Shown one piece after another: positions 29,271 to 37,050 of a stretch of DNA of 57,704 nt (the first letter of the stretch is position 1; each line of letters opens with the position of its first letter). Source of the DNA: Geomobilibacter sp964431365 (lineage in GTDB: Bacteria; Desulfobacterota; Desulfuromonadia; Geobacterales; DSM-12255); contig CAYSJJ010000018.1 in the NCBI GenBank assembly GCA_964431365.1, forward strand, positions 1-57,704, in the 5' to 3' direction. The notes beneath the pieces were generated by a model, which did no database searches, had not been told where the DNA came from, and saw only the letters and a program-made list of their open reading frames with translations. The translations under genes were made by a program, and so were the position numbers.

Positions 29271-30293
29271 ATGGAAAGGGAAGATTTCGCATATTCGGGA
29301 AAAAACCATGACGCCACACCCTTGCCGTCTCTTGCTGACCGGTTTCGGGGAGCCATTTGGGGACAGTTCGTGGGGGACGCCTTCTGTCTCGGCACCCACT
29401 GGATCTACGACCTTGCGGAGTTGGGACGGCGCTTCCCAGGTGGTGTCGCCGGATTCGAGGCGCCCGCCGAGGGGCATTACCATGCGGGGAAGCGCTCCGG
29501 CGACCTGACCCATTACGGCGATGCGGCGCTCGTGCTCCTCAGGTCGGTGGCCGGAGCGGGACGCTTCGATGCGGTGGAGTTCGGAACCCGTTTTGTGGCG
29601 CTGTTCGGTTCGGACGACTACCGAGGGTATCGTGACCATGCCACCCGGGGGACACTGGAGAACTTTCGGGCCTTTGTGAAGGACCATCCGGGACAGGGGT
29701 ATCACTTCCAGGGGGGCGCGGACGACGACCAGCCCGCCACTGCGACGCGGCTGGTGCCGGTGGTACTAGCACATTTCCGTGATGATGGGCTGCTCAGGGT
29801 GGTGGAGTCTGCCACCCGGTCAGTCCAGGACAACGACCGGGCAGTGGCCTACATGAAGGCCCACGCCCTGATCCTGCGGGAGTTGTTCAATGGTGCCGAA
29901 CTCCGGAAGGCGCTGGAAGTCGCCAGCCAGGCGATGGATGACGGTCCCGGCCCGGGCAGAGACGTTGCCAGCGCAATCAAAGCGGCTATCGAGGCCGTTC
30001 GGATGACGGTGGTTGACGCTACGCTTACGTTCGGCCAGTCATGCCCCCTGGCCAGCAGCTTCCCGGCGGCCGTGCAGTGCGCCCTGAAGTACGAGGCGGA
30101 CGTTGGGCGGGCCTTTAGCGAAACCGCCAATGCCGGTGGCGACAGCGCCGGGCGGGCGGCCCTCATCGGTGCCTGGCTCGGCGCCCGTCTCGGCGTAGCG
30201 GCAATCCCTGCCGACTGGCGCGACAGGCTGAGCGCCAGGGCTGAAATAGACGCGCTGACCGAAAGGCTGGCGACGAGGGCTGCCGGCCCCTGA
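29271..30293 (+). CDS. ADP-ribosylglycohydrolase family protein (J1-crystallin/DraG-like)
   Basis: A 340-residue cytoplasmic protein. Family features are the N-terminal FRGAIWGQFVGDAFCLGTHW segment, helical repeats, and a C-terminal ANAGGDSAGRAALIGAWLGA segment. True DraG/ARH enzymes bind two Mg ions through a TDDT motif and a C-terminal GGDxD motif. Here the first reads GDLTHYGDAAL and the second GGDSAGR, lacking the second Asp, so activity on ADP-ribose may be changed or lost. I start at ATG 29271, which has GAGGAGG six bases upstream; the in-frame TTG at 29247 has none. It is convergent with ovoA. The substrate is unknown. Confidence 0.78.
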   Translation: MEREDFAYSGKNHDATPLPSLADRFRGAIWGQFVGDAFCLGTHWIYDLAELGRRFPGGVAGFEAPAEGHYHAGKRSGDLTHYGDAALVLLRSVAGAGRFDAVEFGTRFVALFGSDDYRGYRDHATRGTLENFRAFVKDHPGQGYHFQGGADDDQPATATRLVPVVLAHFRDDGLLRVVESATRSVQDNDRAVAYMKAHALILRELFNGAELRKALEVASQAMDDGPGPGRDVASAIKAAIEAVRMTVVDATLTFGQSCPLASSFPAAVQCALKYEADVGRAFSETANAGGDSAGRAALIGAWLGARLGVAAIPADWRDRLSARAEIDALTERLATRAAGP

Positions 30294-30299
30294 GGCCTT

Positions 30300-32408
30300 T
30301 CACCCCAGTCGTTCCCAGACGGTCAGCTCGGCAATACTGTGCTGGAACTTGCGGCGGGTCTCCCGGATGACGAAGGGTACGTCGCGGGGCTCGCCGATCT
30401 GCCGGAAATGGGGAGCCAGTGCCTCTTTCAGTCCGTCCAGGCTTGTCACGTTCTCGCCGGCCGTCTTGAAGCCGCCGAGCCACTCCTCCTTGGGGGTGAA
30501 CTCCTCCAGCCAGGTATAGGGGGAGGTGATCACCAGCAGCCCGCCCCGGTTGATCCGCTCATGGATGGTGGTGAGAAAGCGGCGCGGCGCATAGAGCCGG
30601 TCGATCAGGTTGGCCGCCAGGACGAGATCGTAGCCGGTGAACTTGTCCGGGAGGTTGCAGGCGTCTGCCTGATAGAATGCGACGCGTTCCCGACCCTCCT
30701 CCAAGCCGAGTCCCGTCAGATCGACCTCGTGGAACGACATGATCTCCCCCTCCTCGGGGAAGGCATAGCGGAGATACCCCTCCTCCTGCATCCGGGCAGC
30801 CAGGCGGAAGAAGCGGGTGGAAAAGTCGAGGCCGGTGACCCGTTGGAAACCTCCCCGGGCCAGCTCGAAGGAGGCCCGCCCCACGGCGCAGCCCAGGTCG
30901 AGTGCATGCCCCTTGCTCCGCCCGGCCATCAGCTCCAGGCAGAGCCGGCTGACGGTAACGGCGAAGTTGGGGACCCCGAAGTGCTCCTCGCCGTAGTGGG
31001 CATCACAGTACTCGGCAGCCAGGGTGTCTGTCTCGTACTGGTCCTGGTGCACTTCGACCGGCGCGCTGCTTTCCACGTAACGGAACCCCGCGTGCTGGAA
31101 GAAGTGGCGGCGGAAGGCGTAACGCGAATCGCGGGTCGCCTCGTTGCCGGTGGAGATCCAGGAGCCCCCCTTGATCAGGTTGTGGCGGGTATCGAAGGTG
31201 GGGGTGGAGAAGTCGTCATACCAGGGGTGGATCCGGAAACCGTGAAACGGGTAGATGGGGGTCTCGGTCCACTGCCAGACATTCCCCAGCACATCGAAAA
31301 AGTCGCCGAAACTGAAGCGGTCCACGGGGCAGGAGGATGCCCACTGCTCAAGGTTGATGTTCCCCGGCGCCCTCTCCCACGGCGGATCCGGGATGTGCGA
31401 CAGGTCGCGCAGCCGATTCCACTCGTCCTCAGTGGGGAGCCTGATCGCCAGGCCGGTACTGTCTGTCTGCCAGTTGCAGAAGGCCTTGGCCTCCAGGTAG
31501 TTCACCTCCACCGGCCAGTTCCAGGGAAGCGGGATCTCTTCCGTCATGGTCCGGAGCAGCCACCCGCCCTCCCTCTCCACCCAGAAGAGTGGATGCTCCG
31601 CCTCCCGGAACGTCCGCCACTTCCACCCCTCTTCTGTCCACCAGCGCTCCTCATGGTAGCCGCCGGCCTCGACAAAGGCCAGGTACTCCCGGTTGGAGAC
31701 AAGATACTGGGAGGCCTTGAAGCCGGCCACGTCCGCTTCGTGGTGGCCGTATTCGTTGTCCCAGCCGTAGAAGGGGTGGTTTTCAGGTTTGCCGAGCACA
31801 ACCTTCCCCCCCGGCACCGGCAGCAGCCGGTTGACAGGGGGTTCGCCCGCCTCGCGGCAGATCTCCCAAAGAGGAAGAGTCACCACCTGGTCGATGGGAA
31901 GCTGGCGGATCAGGACCGACGAGGTCTCCAGGTGGATCCGTTCATGCTCTATCCCCATCATGATGGCCCAGAACGGGTCCTCCCAGGTTATGGGGAGCTT
32001 GAGCGGCAGGCGACGGATGAGACCGTCCACCAGTTCGCGCACCTTGTCGCGGTACGACTTGACCTCCTGCCGGGTCGGCCAGTCGTAATTGGCTTCATTC
32101 AGGTCGTCCCAGGACATCTCGTCCACCCCCACGGCGAACATGGACTCGAAGCGGGGGTTGATCCGCCGTTCAATCACCCTGGCGATGGTCAGTTTGTTCA
32201 CGAAAAAGGTGGCGGTGTGACCGAAGTAGAAGATGAGCGGATGGCGGAGTCGGTCGGCCCGCAGGTAAAAGGTGGCATCCTCCTTCAAGGTATCGTAGAG
32301 CTTCTCGTCGATGTCAAAGGTCTTGTGGAAATACTCCAGGATCTCGGCCCGCTTGGCCTCCGGATCGCCGTCGCTCAGGATGGTGGTATGGGTTCTCTTC
32401 AGTTCCAT
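30300..32408 (-). CDS. ovoA: 5-histidylcysteine sulfoxide synthase/methyltransferase OvoA (ovothiol synthesis)
   Basis: A 702-residue three-domain enzyme. The N-terminal DinB-like domain (about 1-180) holds the iron ligands HERIHLE (HxxxHxE, His155/His159) and an upstream His in YFGH (His64). The middle formylglycine-generating-enzyme-like domain (about 190-450) has the KGGSWISTGNEA and FRRHFFQHAGFRYV segments. The C-terminal SAM methyltransferase (about 470-702) has ALDLGCAVGRASFELARGG. This order is specific to OvoA: the first two domains couple cysteine to histidine with O2, and the last N-methylates the thiohistidine. GAGAAGG precedes the ATG. No OvoB lyase is adjacent. Confidence 0.9.
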   Translation of the reverse strand: MELKRTHTTILSDGDPEAKRAEILEYFHKTFDIDEKLYDTLKEDATFYLRADRLRHPLIFYFGHTATFFVNKLTIARVIERRINPRFESMFAVGVDEMSWDDLNEANYDWPTRQEVKSYRDKVRELVDGLIRRLPLKLPITWEDPFWAIMMGIEHERIHLETSSVLIRQLPIDQVVTLPLWEICREAGEPPVNRLLPVPGGKVVLGKPENHPFYGWDNEYGHHEADVAGFKASQYLVSNREYLAFVEAGGYHEERWWTEEGWKWRTFREAEHPLFWVEREGGWLLRTMTEEIPLPWNWPVEVNYLEAKAFCNWQTDSTGLAIRLPTEDEWNRLRDLSHIPDPPWERAPGNINLEQWASSCPVDRFSFGDFFDVLGNVWQWTETPIYPFHGFRIHPWYDDFSTPTFDTRHNLIKGGSWISTGNEATRDSRYAFRRHFFQHAGFRYVESSAPVEVHQDQYETDTLAAEYCDAHYGEEHFGVPNFAVTVSRLCLELMAGRSKGHALDLGCAVGRASFELARGGFQRVTGLDFSTRFFRLAARMQEEGYLRYAFPEEGEIMSFHEVDLTGLGLEEGRERVAFYQADACNLPDKFTGYDLVLAANLIDRLYAPRRFLTTIHERINRGGLLVITSPYTWLEEFTPKEEWLGGFKTAGENVTSLDGLKEALAPHFRQIGEPRDVPFVIRETRRKFQHSIAELTVWERLG

Positions 32409-32591
32409 GGCCTTCTCTCCCCCTGCTTGGTTGTTAATTAATCAGTGTAAGGAGAGTCCGGCGAATTGCAACGGCAGCGGGCCAAAAGTTGTTGAGTGGC
32501 TCGGCGTCCGTGCGGCCGGAGAGAAATATCCCGGTTGCACGGAACGCGAAACCGATGCATAGTTTCCAGAATTCAGTTACGGGGAGGGCGC

Positions 32592-33350
32592 ATGAAGAGA
32601 ACGGTATTCATCACCGGGGCATCGTCCGGGTTCGGCGCGGCATGCGCACGGCTCTTCGCGGCGCAGGGAGACCGGCTCATCCTGGCGGCGCGCAGGGAAG
32701 GACCACTCATGGCACTCTGCGAAGAACTGGCGCCGAAGACGGCGGTACACCCGCTCGTCCTCGACGTGCGGCGGCGCAAAGCGGTCCAGGAAGCGGTGGA
32801 GGGGCTACCGGAGGGGTTCCGCGAGGTGGACATCCTGGTGAACAACGCTGGGCTGGCCCTGGGGCTGGAACCTGCCCACGAGACCAATCTGGACGACTGG
32901 GAGGTGATGGTCGACACCAACATCAAGGGAGTGCTCTACTGCACCCGTTTTCTCCTACCGGGCATGGTGGCCAGAAATCGCGGTCACATCGTCACCATCG
33001 GTTCGACGGCCGGCTCCTGGCCCTATCCGGGCGGCAACGTCTATGGCGGTACCAAGGCGTTCGTCGAACAGTTTTCCCGCAACCTGCGCACCGACCTTCT
33101 GGGGACACGAGTGCGAGTGACCTGTCTGGCGCCGGGGATGGCCGAGACGGAATTCTCCATGGTCCGGTTCAAGGGGGATGCCGAGAAGGCCGCCCAGGTC
33201 TACGCCGGGGCCGAACCGCTGACCGCAGACGACATTGCCGCTATCGTCACCTGGATCACCGGCCTTCCCCCCCATGTGAACGTGAATACCATGGAGGTCA
33301 TGTCGATCAATCAGACGTGGGGACCGTTCGCGGTGCATCGGGCCGGCTGA
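32592..33350 (+). CDS. Short-chain dehydrogenase, YdfG-like
   Basis: A 252-residue NAD(P)-dependent oxidoreductase of the classical SDR family. The cofactor loop TGASSGFG is at residues 8-15, NNAG is present, and the catalytic set is Ser in TIGSTAGSW with YGGTK (YxxxK). The sequence VDTNIKGVLYCTR and overall length resemble YdfG, an NADP-dependent 3-hydroxy acid (serine/3-hydroxypropionate) dehydrogenase. GGGGAGGG precedes ATG 32592; the longer open frame upstream lies in the divergent ovoA promoter region and is not used. The exact substrate is not readable. Confidence 0.85.
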   Translation: MKRTVFITGASSGFGAACARLFAAQGDRLILAARREGPLMALCEELAPKTAVHPLVLDVRRRKAVQEAVEGLPEGFREVDILVNNAGLALGLEPAHETNLDDWEVMVDTNIKGVLYCTRFLLPGMVARNRGHIVTIGSTAGSWPYPGGNVYGGTKAFVEQFSRNLRTDLLGTRVRVTCLAPGMAETEFSMVRFKGDAEKAAQVYAGAEPLTADDIAAIVTWITGLPPHVNVNTMEVMSINQTWGPFAVHRAG

Positions 33351-33381
33351 CGCCGTCCCCTGTCATCACGCCCTACCCGGA

Positions 33382-34344
33382 TCACGGCACCAGGACGATC
33401 TTCCCCAGGGTACTCGCCTCAAGTACGGCATGGTGGGCCGTTGTCGCTTCGGCCAGCGGCAGCTGGCGGCTGACCACCGGACGCAGGGTACCGTTCTGCA
33501 GGCCGGCGCCGAAGGCGGCGTGCATGCTTGCCAGTTCCGCCTCAGTGGCATTGTACAGCGTCATGCCGAGGATTGCCGCTTCCTTCCCCATGGCGTCGCG
33601 AGGGTCGATCTCCACCCGGCCGCGGCTGCCGATCACCACCACCCGCCCTCCCTTCGCCACGACCTGCAGGTCGTTTCCCAGGTTCACGTTGGCGAGCATT
33701 TCCAGCACGATATCGACCCCCCGACCGCACGTCAGCTCCTGAAGCTGTTCCAGGTATCCGGCGGAGCGATGGTTAAGGACATGGTGCGCACCCTGCGCCG
33801 TGACCAGGCCCCTCCCCTCCTCGCTGCCGGCGGTGCCGATTACCCTGAGCCCGGCGGCCCGCGCAAGCTGCACCGCGGCAATGCCGACCCCGCCGCTGGC
33901 GCCGTGGACCAGGACGGTTTCACCGGCCAACGCCCGTGCGCGCTGGAACAGGGCGCGGTAGGCGGCGCCGTAGGGGACCCCGATGGCTGCCCCCTGGCCG
34001 AAGGTTGTCCCTTCGGGGAGCGGATGGGTCTGGAACTCCTTGCAGAGCACCTCTTCGGCGTAGGTCCCGGAAAGTGACCAGGCGACGTAGACCCGCTGGC
34101 CCACCTGGCGGTGCTTGACGCCCGGGCCGACAGCGCTGATGACGCCTGCCCCGTCGAGGCCGGGGGTGTAGGGAAGCTTGAGGTCCGGCCGATACAGGCC
34201 GGAGCGGATATAGGTATCAACCGGGTTTACCCCGATGGCATGCAGCGTGACGACGACTTGGTCCGGGCCGGGTGTCGGTGCCGGGACCTCTTCATGCTGC
34301 AGTACCTCCGGAGGCCCGAAGGCATGAACGCGAATCGCTTTCAT
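33382..34344 (-). CDS. Zinc-independent quinone oxidoreductase (zeta-crystallin-like MDR)
   Basis: A 320-residue NADPH-dependent medium-chain reductase. The N-terminal MKAIRVHAFGPPEVLQHEEVP and the NPVDTYIRSG segment are typical of quinone reductase/zeta-crystallin, as is the cofactor-binding VHGASGGVGIAAVQLARAAG near residue 145. The zinc-ligand cysteines of alcohol dehydrogenases are missing. It reduces quinones or other reactive alkenes in the cytoplasm. It is convergent with the SDR gene. GGGGGAA lies upstream of its ATG. A second MDR-type reductase is at 35946. Confidence 0.9.
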   Translation of the reverse strand: MKAIRVHAFGPPEVLQHEEVPAPTPGPDQVVVTLHAIGVNPVDTYIRSGLYRPDLKLPYTPGLDGAGVISAVGPGVKHRQVGQRVYVAWSLSGTYAEEVLCKEFQTHPLPEGTTFGQGAAIGVPYGAAYRALFQRARALAGETVLVHGASGGVGIAAVQLARAAGLRVIGTAGSEEGRGLVTAQGAHHVLNHRSAGYLEQLQELTCGRGVDIVLEMLANVNLGNDLQVVAKGGRVVVIGSRGRVEIDPRDAMGKEAAILGMTLYNATEAELASMHAAFGAGLQNGTLRPVVSRQLPLAEATTAHHAVLEASTLGKIVLVP

Positions 34345-34489
34345 AATGGGTTCCCCCTTCTGCGCTTCTTGGTTTCAGTATAGCACTAAGGCGCAGGCAG
34401 GGCTGGCGGTGAATGTGTAACTGGGGCAGAACCGTGCCGGGACAATTACTTAAGACGAAACCTGACTACACTCGACATCCCCCTCTTTG

Positions 34490-34544
34490 CCCTCCCCTTT
34501 AGGCTCCAGAGGCCCCAGCGGGGGAGGGTCAGGGTGGGTGGGGG
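34490..34544 (+). repeat. Inverted repeat carrying a strong G-quadruplex motif
   Basis: CCCTCCCC (34490-34497) pairs with GGGGAGGG (34521-34528), and the right side continues into five G-runs: 34520-34524, 34526-34528, 34532-34534, 34536-34538 and 34540-34544, separated by 1-3 bases. This satisfies the usual intramolecular G-quadruplex pattern. It lies in the 322-bp gap 34345-34666, which otherwise holds no recognisable gene or clear promoter. Confidence 0.7.
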
Positions 34545-34666
34545 CTCTTATGGCGAGTAATCAATGCACTTCTGAGTAATAGCCTGGATGAGCCCTGACT
34601 GGCTTGCTGACGTTCGGACATTCTCTGCTATACTTATTCCTGTAACCCGGTGGCAAGGGGGATGCG

Positions 34667-35053
34667 ATGGAGAGATGCGAACTGCAGCGACTGCGGCTCC
34701 TGCCCATCAATCTGGTGGCCAGCATCAAGCTCAAGGCGGTCGGCCAGGCAGAGAACGCCGATGTGCAGCCTGTTTTTCAGCTCATGGAGCTGGGATTGGC
34801 CAACGGTGTCCCCCTGATCCACCAGCGCAGCGCCATTGAACTGCTGAGGCTCCGTTTCGAGCTGGATCAGGCGCGTGCCCTCGATTACCTGCTGGCCGGG
34901 GTGTCCGGCGGACTCCATGAGCTGCAGCGGGACCTGCTGCACAGTTCGCCGCGGGCCGCTGCCGAACTCCTTCTGGATCTCCTCGACATGCGGCTTAACG
35001 GCAACCCGATCAATCTCTCACCCGAAGAGCCGGACGGGCCTGAAGGGGCTTGA
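34667..35053 (+). CDS. Hypothetical protein, helical and leucine-rich
   Basis: A 128-residue protein I do not recognise. It has no signal peptide or transmembrane segment, and is predicted mainly helical with Leu/Ala-rich amphipathic stretches (QPVFQLMELGLANGVPLI, RALDYLLAGVSGGLHELQ). The only cysteine is at residue 4. The ATG follows AAGGGGG at about five bases. It stands alone between a minus-strand reductase and the TetR gene. Codon use matches its neighbours. It could be a lineage-specific small cytoplasmic protein. Confidence 0.6.
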   Translation: MERCELQRLRLLPINLVASIKLKAVGQAENADVQPVFQLMELGLANGVPLIHQRSAIELLRLRFELDQARALDYLLAGVSGGLHELQRDLLHSSPRAAAELLLDLLDMRLNGNPINLSPEEPDGPEGA

Positions 35054-35224
35054 CGTCGAAGCCTCCAGCCCAAACCTGATCAATTACCGACCGCCGTTCC
35101 CCGCCCAAGAATAGCCGTTTCAGCACCCGCGTTTGCCCCAGACCTGATCACGACGTTATCCCCCGGAGATACGCGGCATTTATCAGGCGCCTTTGAGGGG
35201 CTCCTGGGCCAGAGGGAAAAATGC

Positions 35225-35252
35225 TTGCATTTGTAGACGATCGGTCTATGAT
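35225..35252 (+). promoter_or_regulatory. Promoter with palindromic operator in the spacer, upstream of the TetR gene
   Basis: TTGCAT (35225-35230), a 16-bp spacer and TATGAT (35247-35252) form a sigma-70-type promoter. An inverted repeat TAGAC-N5-GTCTA (35234-35248) fills the spacer and touches the -10, so a bound repressor would block polymerase. This is the expected layout for TetR-family autorepression. The predicted start of transcription falls almost at the ATG (35260), so the mRNA would be leaderless or nearly so; no ribosome-binding site is visible. Confidence 0.65.
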
Positions 35253-35259
35253 TTGAACC

Positions 35260-35845
35260 ATGGATAAAAACGAAACGCGGCGCACCATCATCCTGGTCGG
35301 GACCGACCTGATCGCCCGGCAGGGGTTCAACGCCACCGGCATCGACGCGGTGCTGAAGGAGGCGGGGGTCCCCAAGGGGTCGTTCTATTACTATTTCAAG
35401 AGCAAGGAGGAGTTCGGCCTGGCAGTGATCGACCATTTTGCCGAGCGTTTCGAACAACGGCTCGACACCTTCCTCAACGACGAGGAGGTGACTCCGCTCA
35501 ACCGCATCCGCAACTTTCTGGAGAGCGGTCTGGCGCGCGTGACGCAAAACCAGTGCTGCAAGGGGTGCCTGATCGGCAATCTGGGACAGGAGCTGGCCGA
35601 CCTGAACGAGCGCTTCCGCGCCAGGCTGGATGAGATCTTCATCATGTGGCGGGAACGCTTCGTTACCTGCCTGCGGCAGGCCGAAAAAGCAGGCGAACTC
35701 TCAGGCGGCATCGATGCGGCCGTGGTGGCCGGTTTCATCCTGTCGGGATGGGAGGGTTCGATCCTGCGGGCCAAGGTGACGAAGTCGCCCCAGCCGATGC
35801 GTGATTTTGTCGAGGTGCTGTTTGCTACGGTGCTGAAGCGCGCCG
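35260..35845 (+). CDS. TetR/AcrR-family repressor, NemR/AcuR-like (3' end in gap)
   Basis: 195 residues are visible before the assembly gap. Residues 1-50 are a TetR helix-turn-helix (GFNATGIDAVLKEAGVPKGSFYYYFKSKEEF). The ligand domain contains QNQCCKGCLIGNLGQELADL, a segment shared by NemR/AcuR-type regulators, with three cysteines close together; NemR uses a cysteine in this area to sense electrophiles and oxidants. Typical members are about 195-205 residues, so little is missing. The downstream reductase, of the AcuI/YhdH family, is its probable target, and the operator in its own promoter suggests autoregulation. Confidence 0.85.
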
Positions 35846-35945
35846 NNNNNNNNNNNNNNNNNNNNNNNNNNNNNNNNNNNNNNNNNNNNNNNNNNNNNNN
35901 NNNNNNNNNNNNNNNNNNNNNNNNNNNNNNNNNNNNNNNNNNNNN
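35846..35945. other. Assembly gap of 100 Ns
   Basis: Exactly 100 undetermined bases, a standard scaffold placeholder. It removes the last few codons of the TetR gene, the intergenic spacer and roughly 35-45 codons of the next gene, so the true length is probably more than 100 bp. Confidence 0.97.
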
Positions 35946-36812
35946 TTCAAGGATGCCCTTTCAGCCACCGGTCATCCCGGCGTGACGCGGCAGTTCCCGC
36001 ACACCCCGGGGATCGACGCCGCCGGCGAGGTTGCGGTCTGCAGCGACGGGGCGTTTGCGCCGGGGGACCAGGTGCTGGTGACCGGCTACGACCTGGGGAT
36101 GGAGACCGACGGCGGCTATGGTCAGTACATCCGGGTTCCGTCGTCATGGGCGATCCGTCTTCCGGCAGGCCTTACCCTGCGGGAAAGTATGGCCCTCGGC
36201 ACGGCCGGCTTCACCGCCGCCCTGTCGGTGCTGAAGATGGCGCGGGCCGGTGTAGAACCGGGCGGGGGCGACATTCTCGTCACCGGTGCCACCGGCGGGG
36301 TAGGGAGCCTGGCAATGGGAATTCTGGCCCGGGCCGGCTACCGGGTTGTGGCGGCTAGCGGGAAAAGGGATGCTGGCGACTTCCTGCGGGAACGGGGCGC
36401 CAGCGCGGTCATCGGCCGCGCAGAGCTCCTTGCCGGCGCGGAGCGTCCGCTCATGAAGGAGCGGTGGGGCGGCGCCGTGGACGTGGTCGGCGGAGAAACC
36501 CTGGCCGCGGTCCTGAAAGGAACCCGTTACGGCGGTGTCGTTACCTGCTGCGGCCTGGTCGGCTCCGCCGAACTGCCGATGAACGTCTATCCGTTCATCC
36601 TGCGGGGGGTCAGCCTGCTGGGGATCGATTCGGCGCAGTGCCCCCGTCACCTTCGGGAGGAGGTCTGGCAACTGCTGGCCGGCGACTGGAAGCCGGCTCT
36701 GCTGGCGGAAACCGTCAGTGAGTGTACCTTGGAAGGTCTTGACGAGAAGATCCTGGCCATTCTCAACGGTGAAAACCGTGGCCGGGTGGTGGTGAAGCTG
36801 CAGGAGGAGTGA
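35946..36812 (+). CDS. AcuI/YhdH-family reductase (acrylyl-CoA reductase-like), 5' truncated by gap
   Basis: 288 residues are readable in frame directly from the gap edge (FKDALSATGHPGVTRQFPHT), which matches the conserved YKDALSATG region about 40 residues into this family; internal ATG/GTG codons are not true starts. PGIDAAGEV and the cofactor loop VTGATGGVGSLAMGILARAGY are present, as are the family segments MALGTAGFTAALSV and GIDSAQCP. Members are NADPH-dependent, zinc-free MDR enzymes of about 325 residues that reduce acrylyl-CoA and related alkenes. Pairing with a TetR regulator fits inducible detoxification of reactive alkenes or electrophiles. Confidence 0.88.
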   Translation, partial: FKDALSATGHPGVTRQFPHTPGIDAAGEVAVCSDGAFAPGDQVLVTGYDLGMETDGGYGQYIRVPSSWAIRLPAGLTLRESMALGTAGFTAALSVLKMARAGVEPGGGDILVTGATGGVGSLAMGILARAGYRVVAASGKRDAGDFLRERGASAVIGRAELLAGAERPLMKERWGGAVDVVGGETLAAVLKGTRYGGVVTCCGLVGSAELPMNVYPFILRGVSLLGIDSAQCPRHLREEVWQLLAGDWKPALLAETVSECTLEGLDEKILAILNGENRGRVVVKLQEE

Positions 36813-36874
36813 TCATCGTCCTTGACGGGACGTTAAGAAGGGGTCCCGATCCAGACGGAAAGGGGGTGACAACC

Positions 36875-36931
36875 ATGCTACGGAAACGCTATCAGCTGCG
36901 GGCAACTGCCCACTGCAAAGAGGGCTGCTGA
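36875..36931 (+). CDS. Possible 18-residue peptide
   Basis: AAGGGGGTGACAACC places a good ribosome-binding site before an ATG that opens an 18-codon frame, MLRKRYQLRATAHCKEGC, then TGA. The peptide is basic with two cysteines in the last five residues and stops about 120 bp before the Fe-S protein gene. It could be a leader peptide or a chance frame. I do not recognise it. Confidence 0.3.
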   Translation: MLRKRYQLRATAHCKEGC

Positions 36932-37050
36932 CTCCGGTCCTGGGCACGACGTTAAACTGCCCATCCTTTTGAGTGGTGCAGGCGTCCGGACAACAGCGGA
37001 CGGAGCCGCAAACCGAGCAGGGCCAGGCAGCGGTCGAATCGGGAGGAGTC

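Noticed and set aside
30339..32441. A 700-codon plus-strand frame opposite ovoA
   Set aside because: Shadow of the ovoA coding strand; ovoA has clear motifs and a ribosome-binding site.
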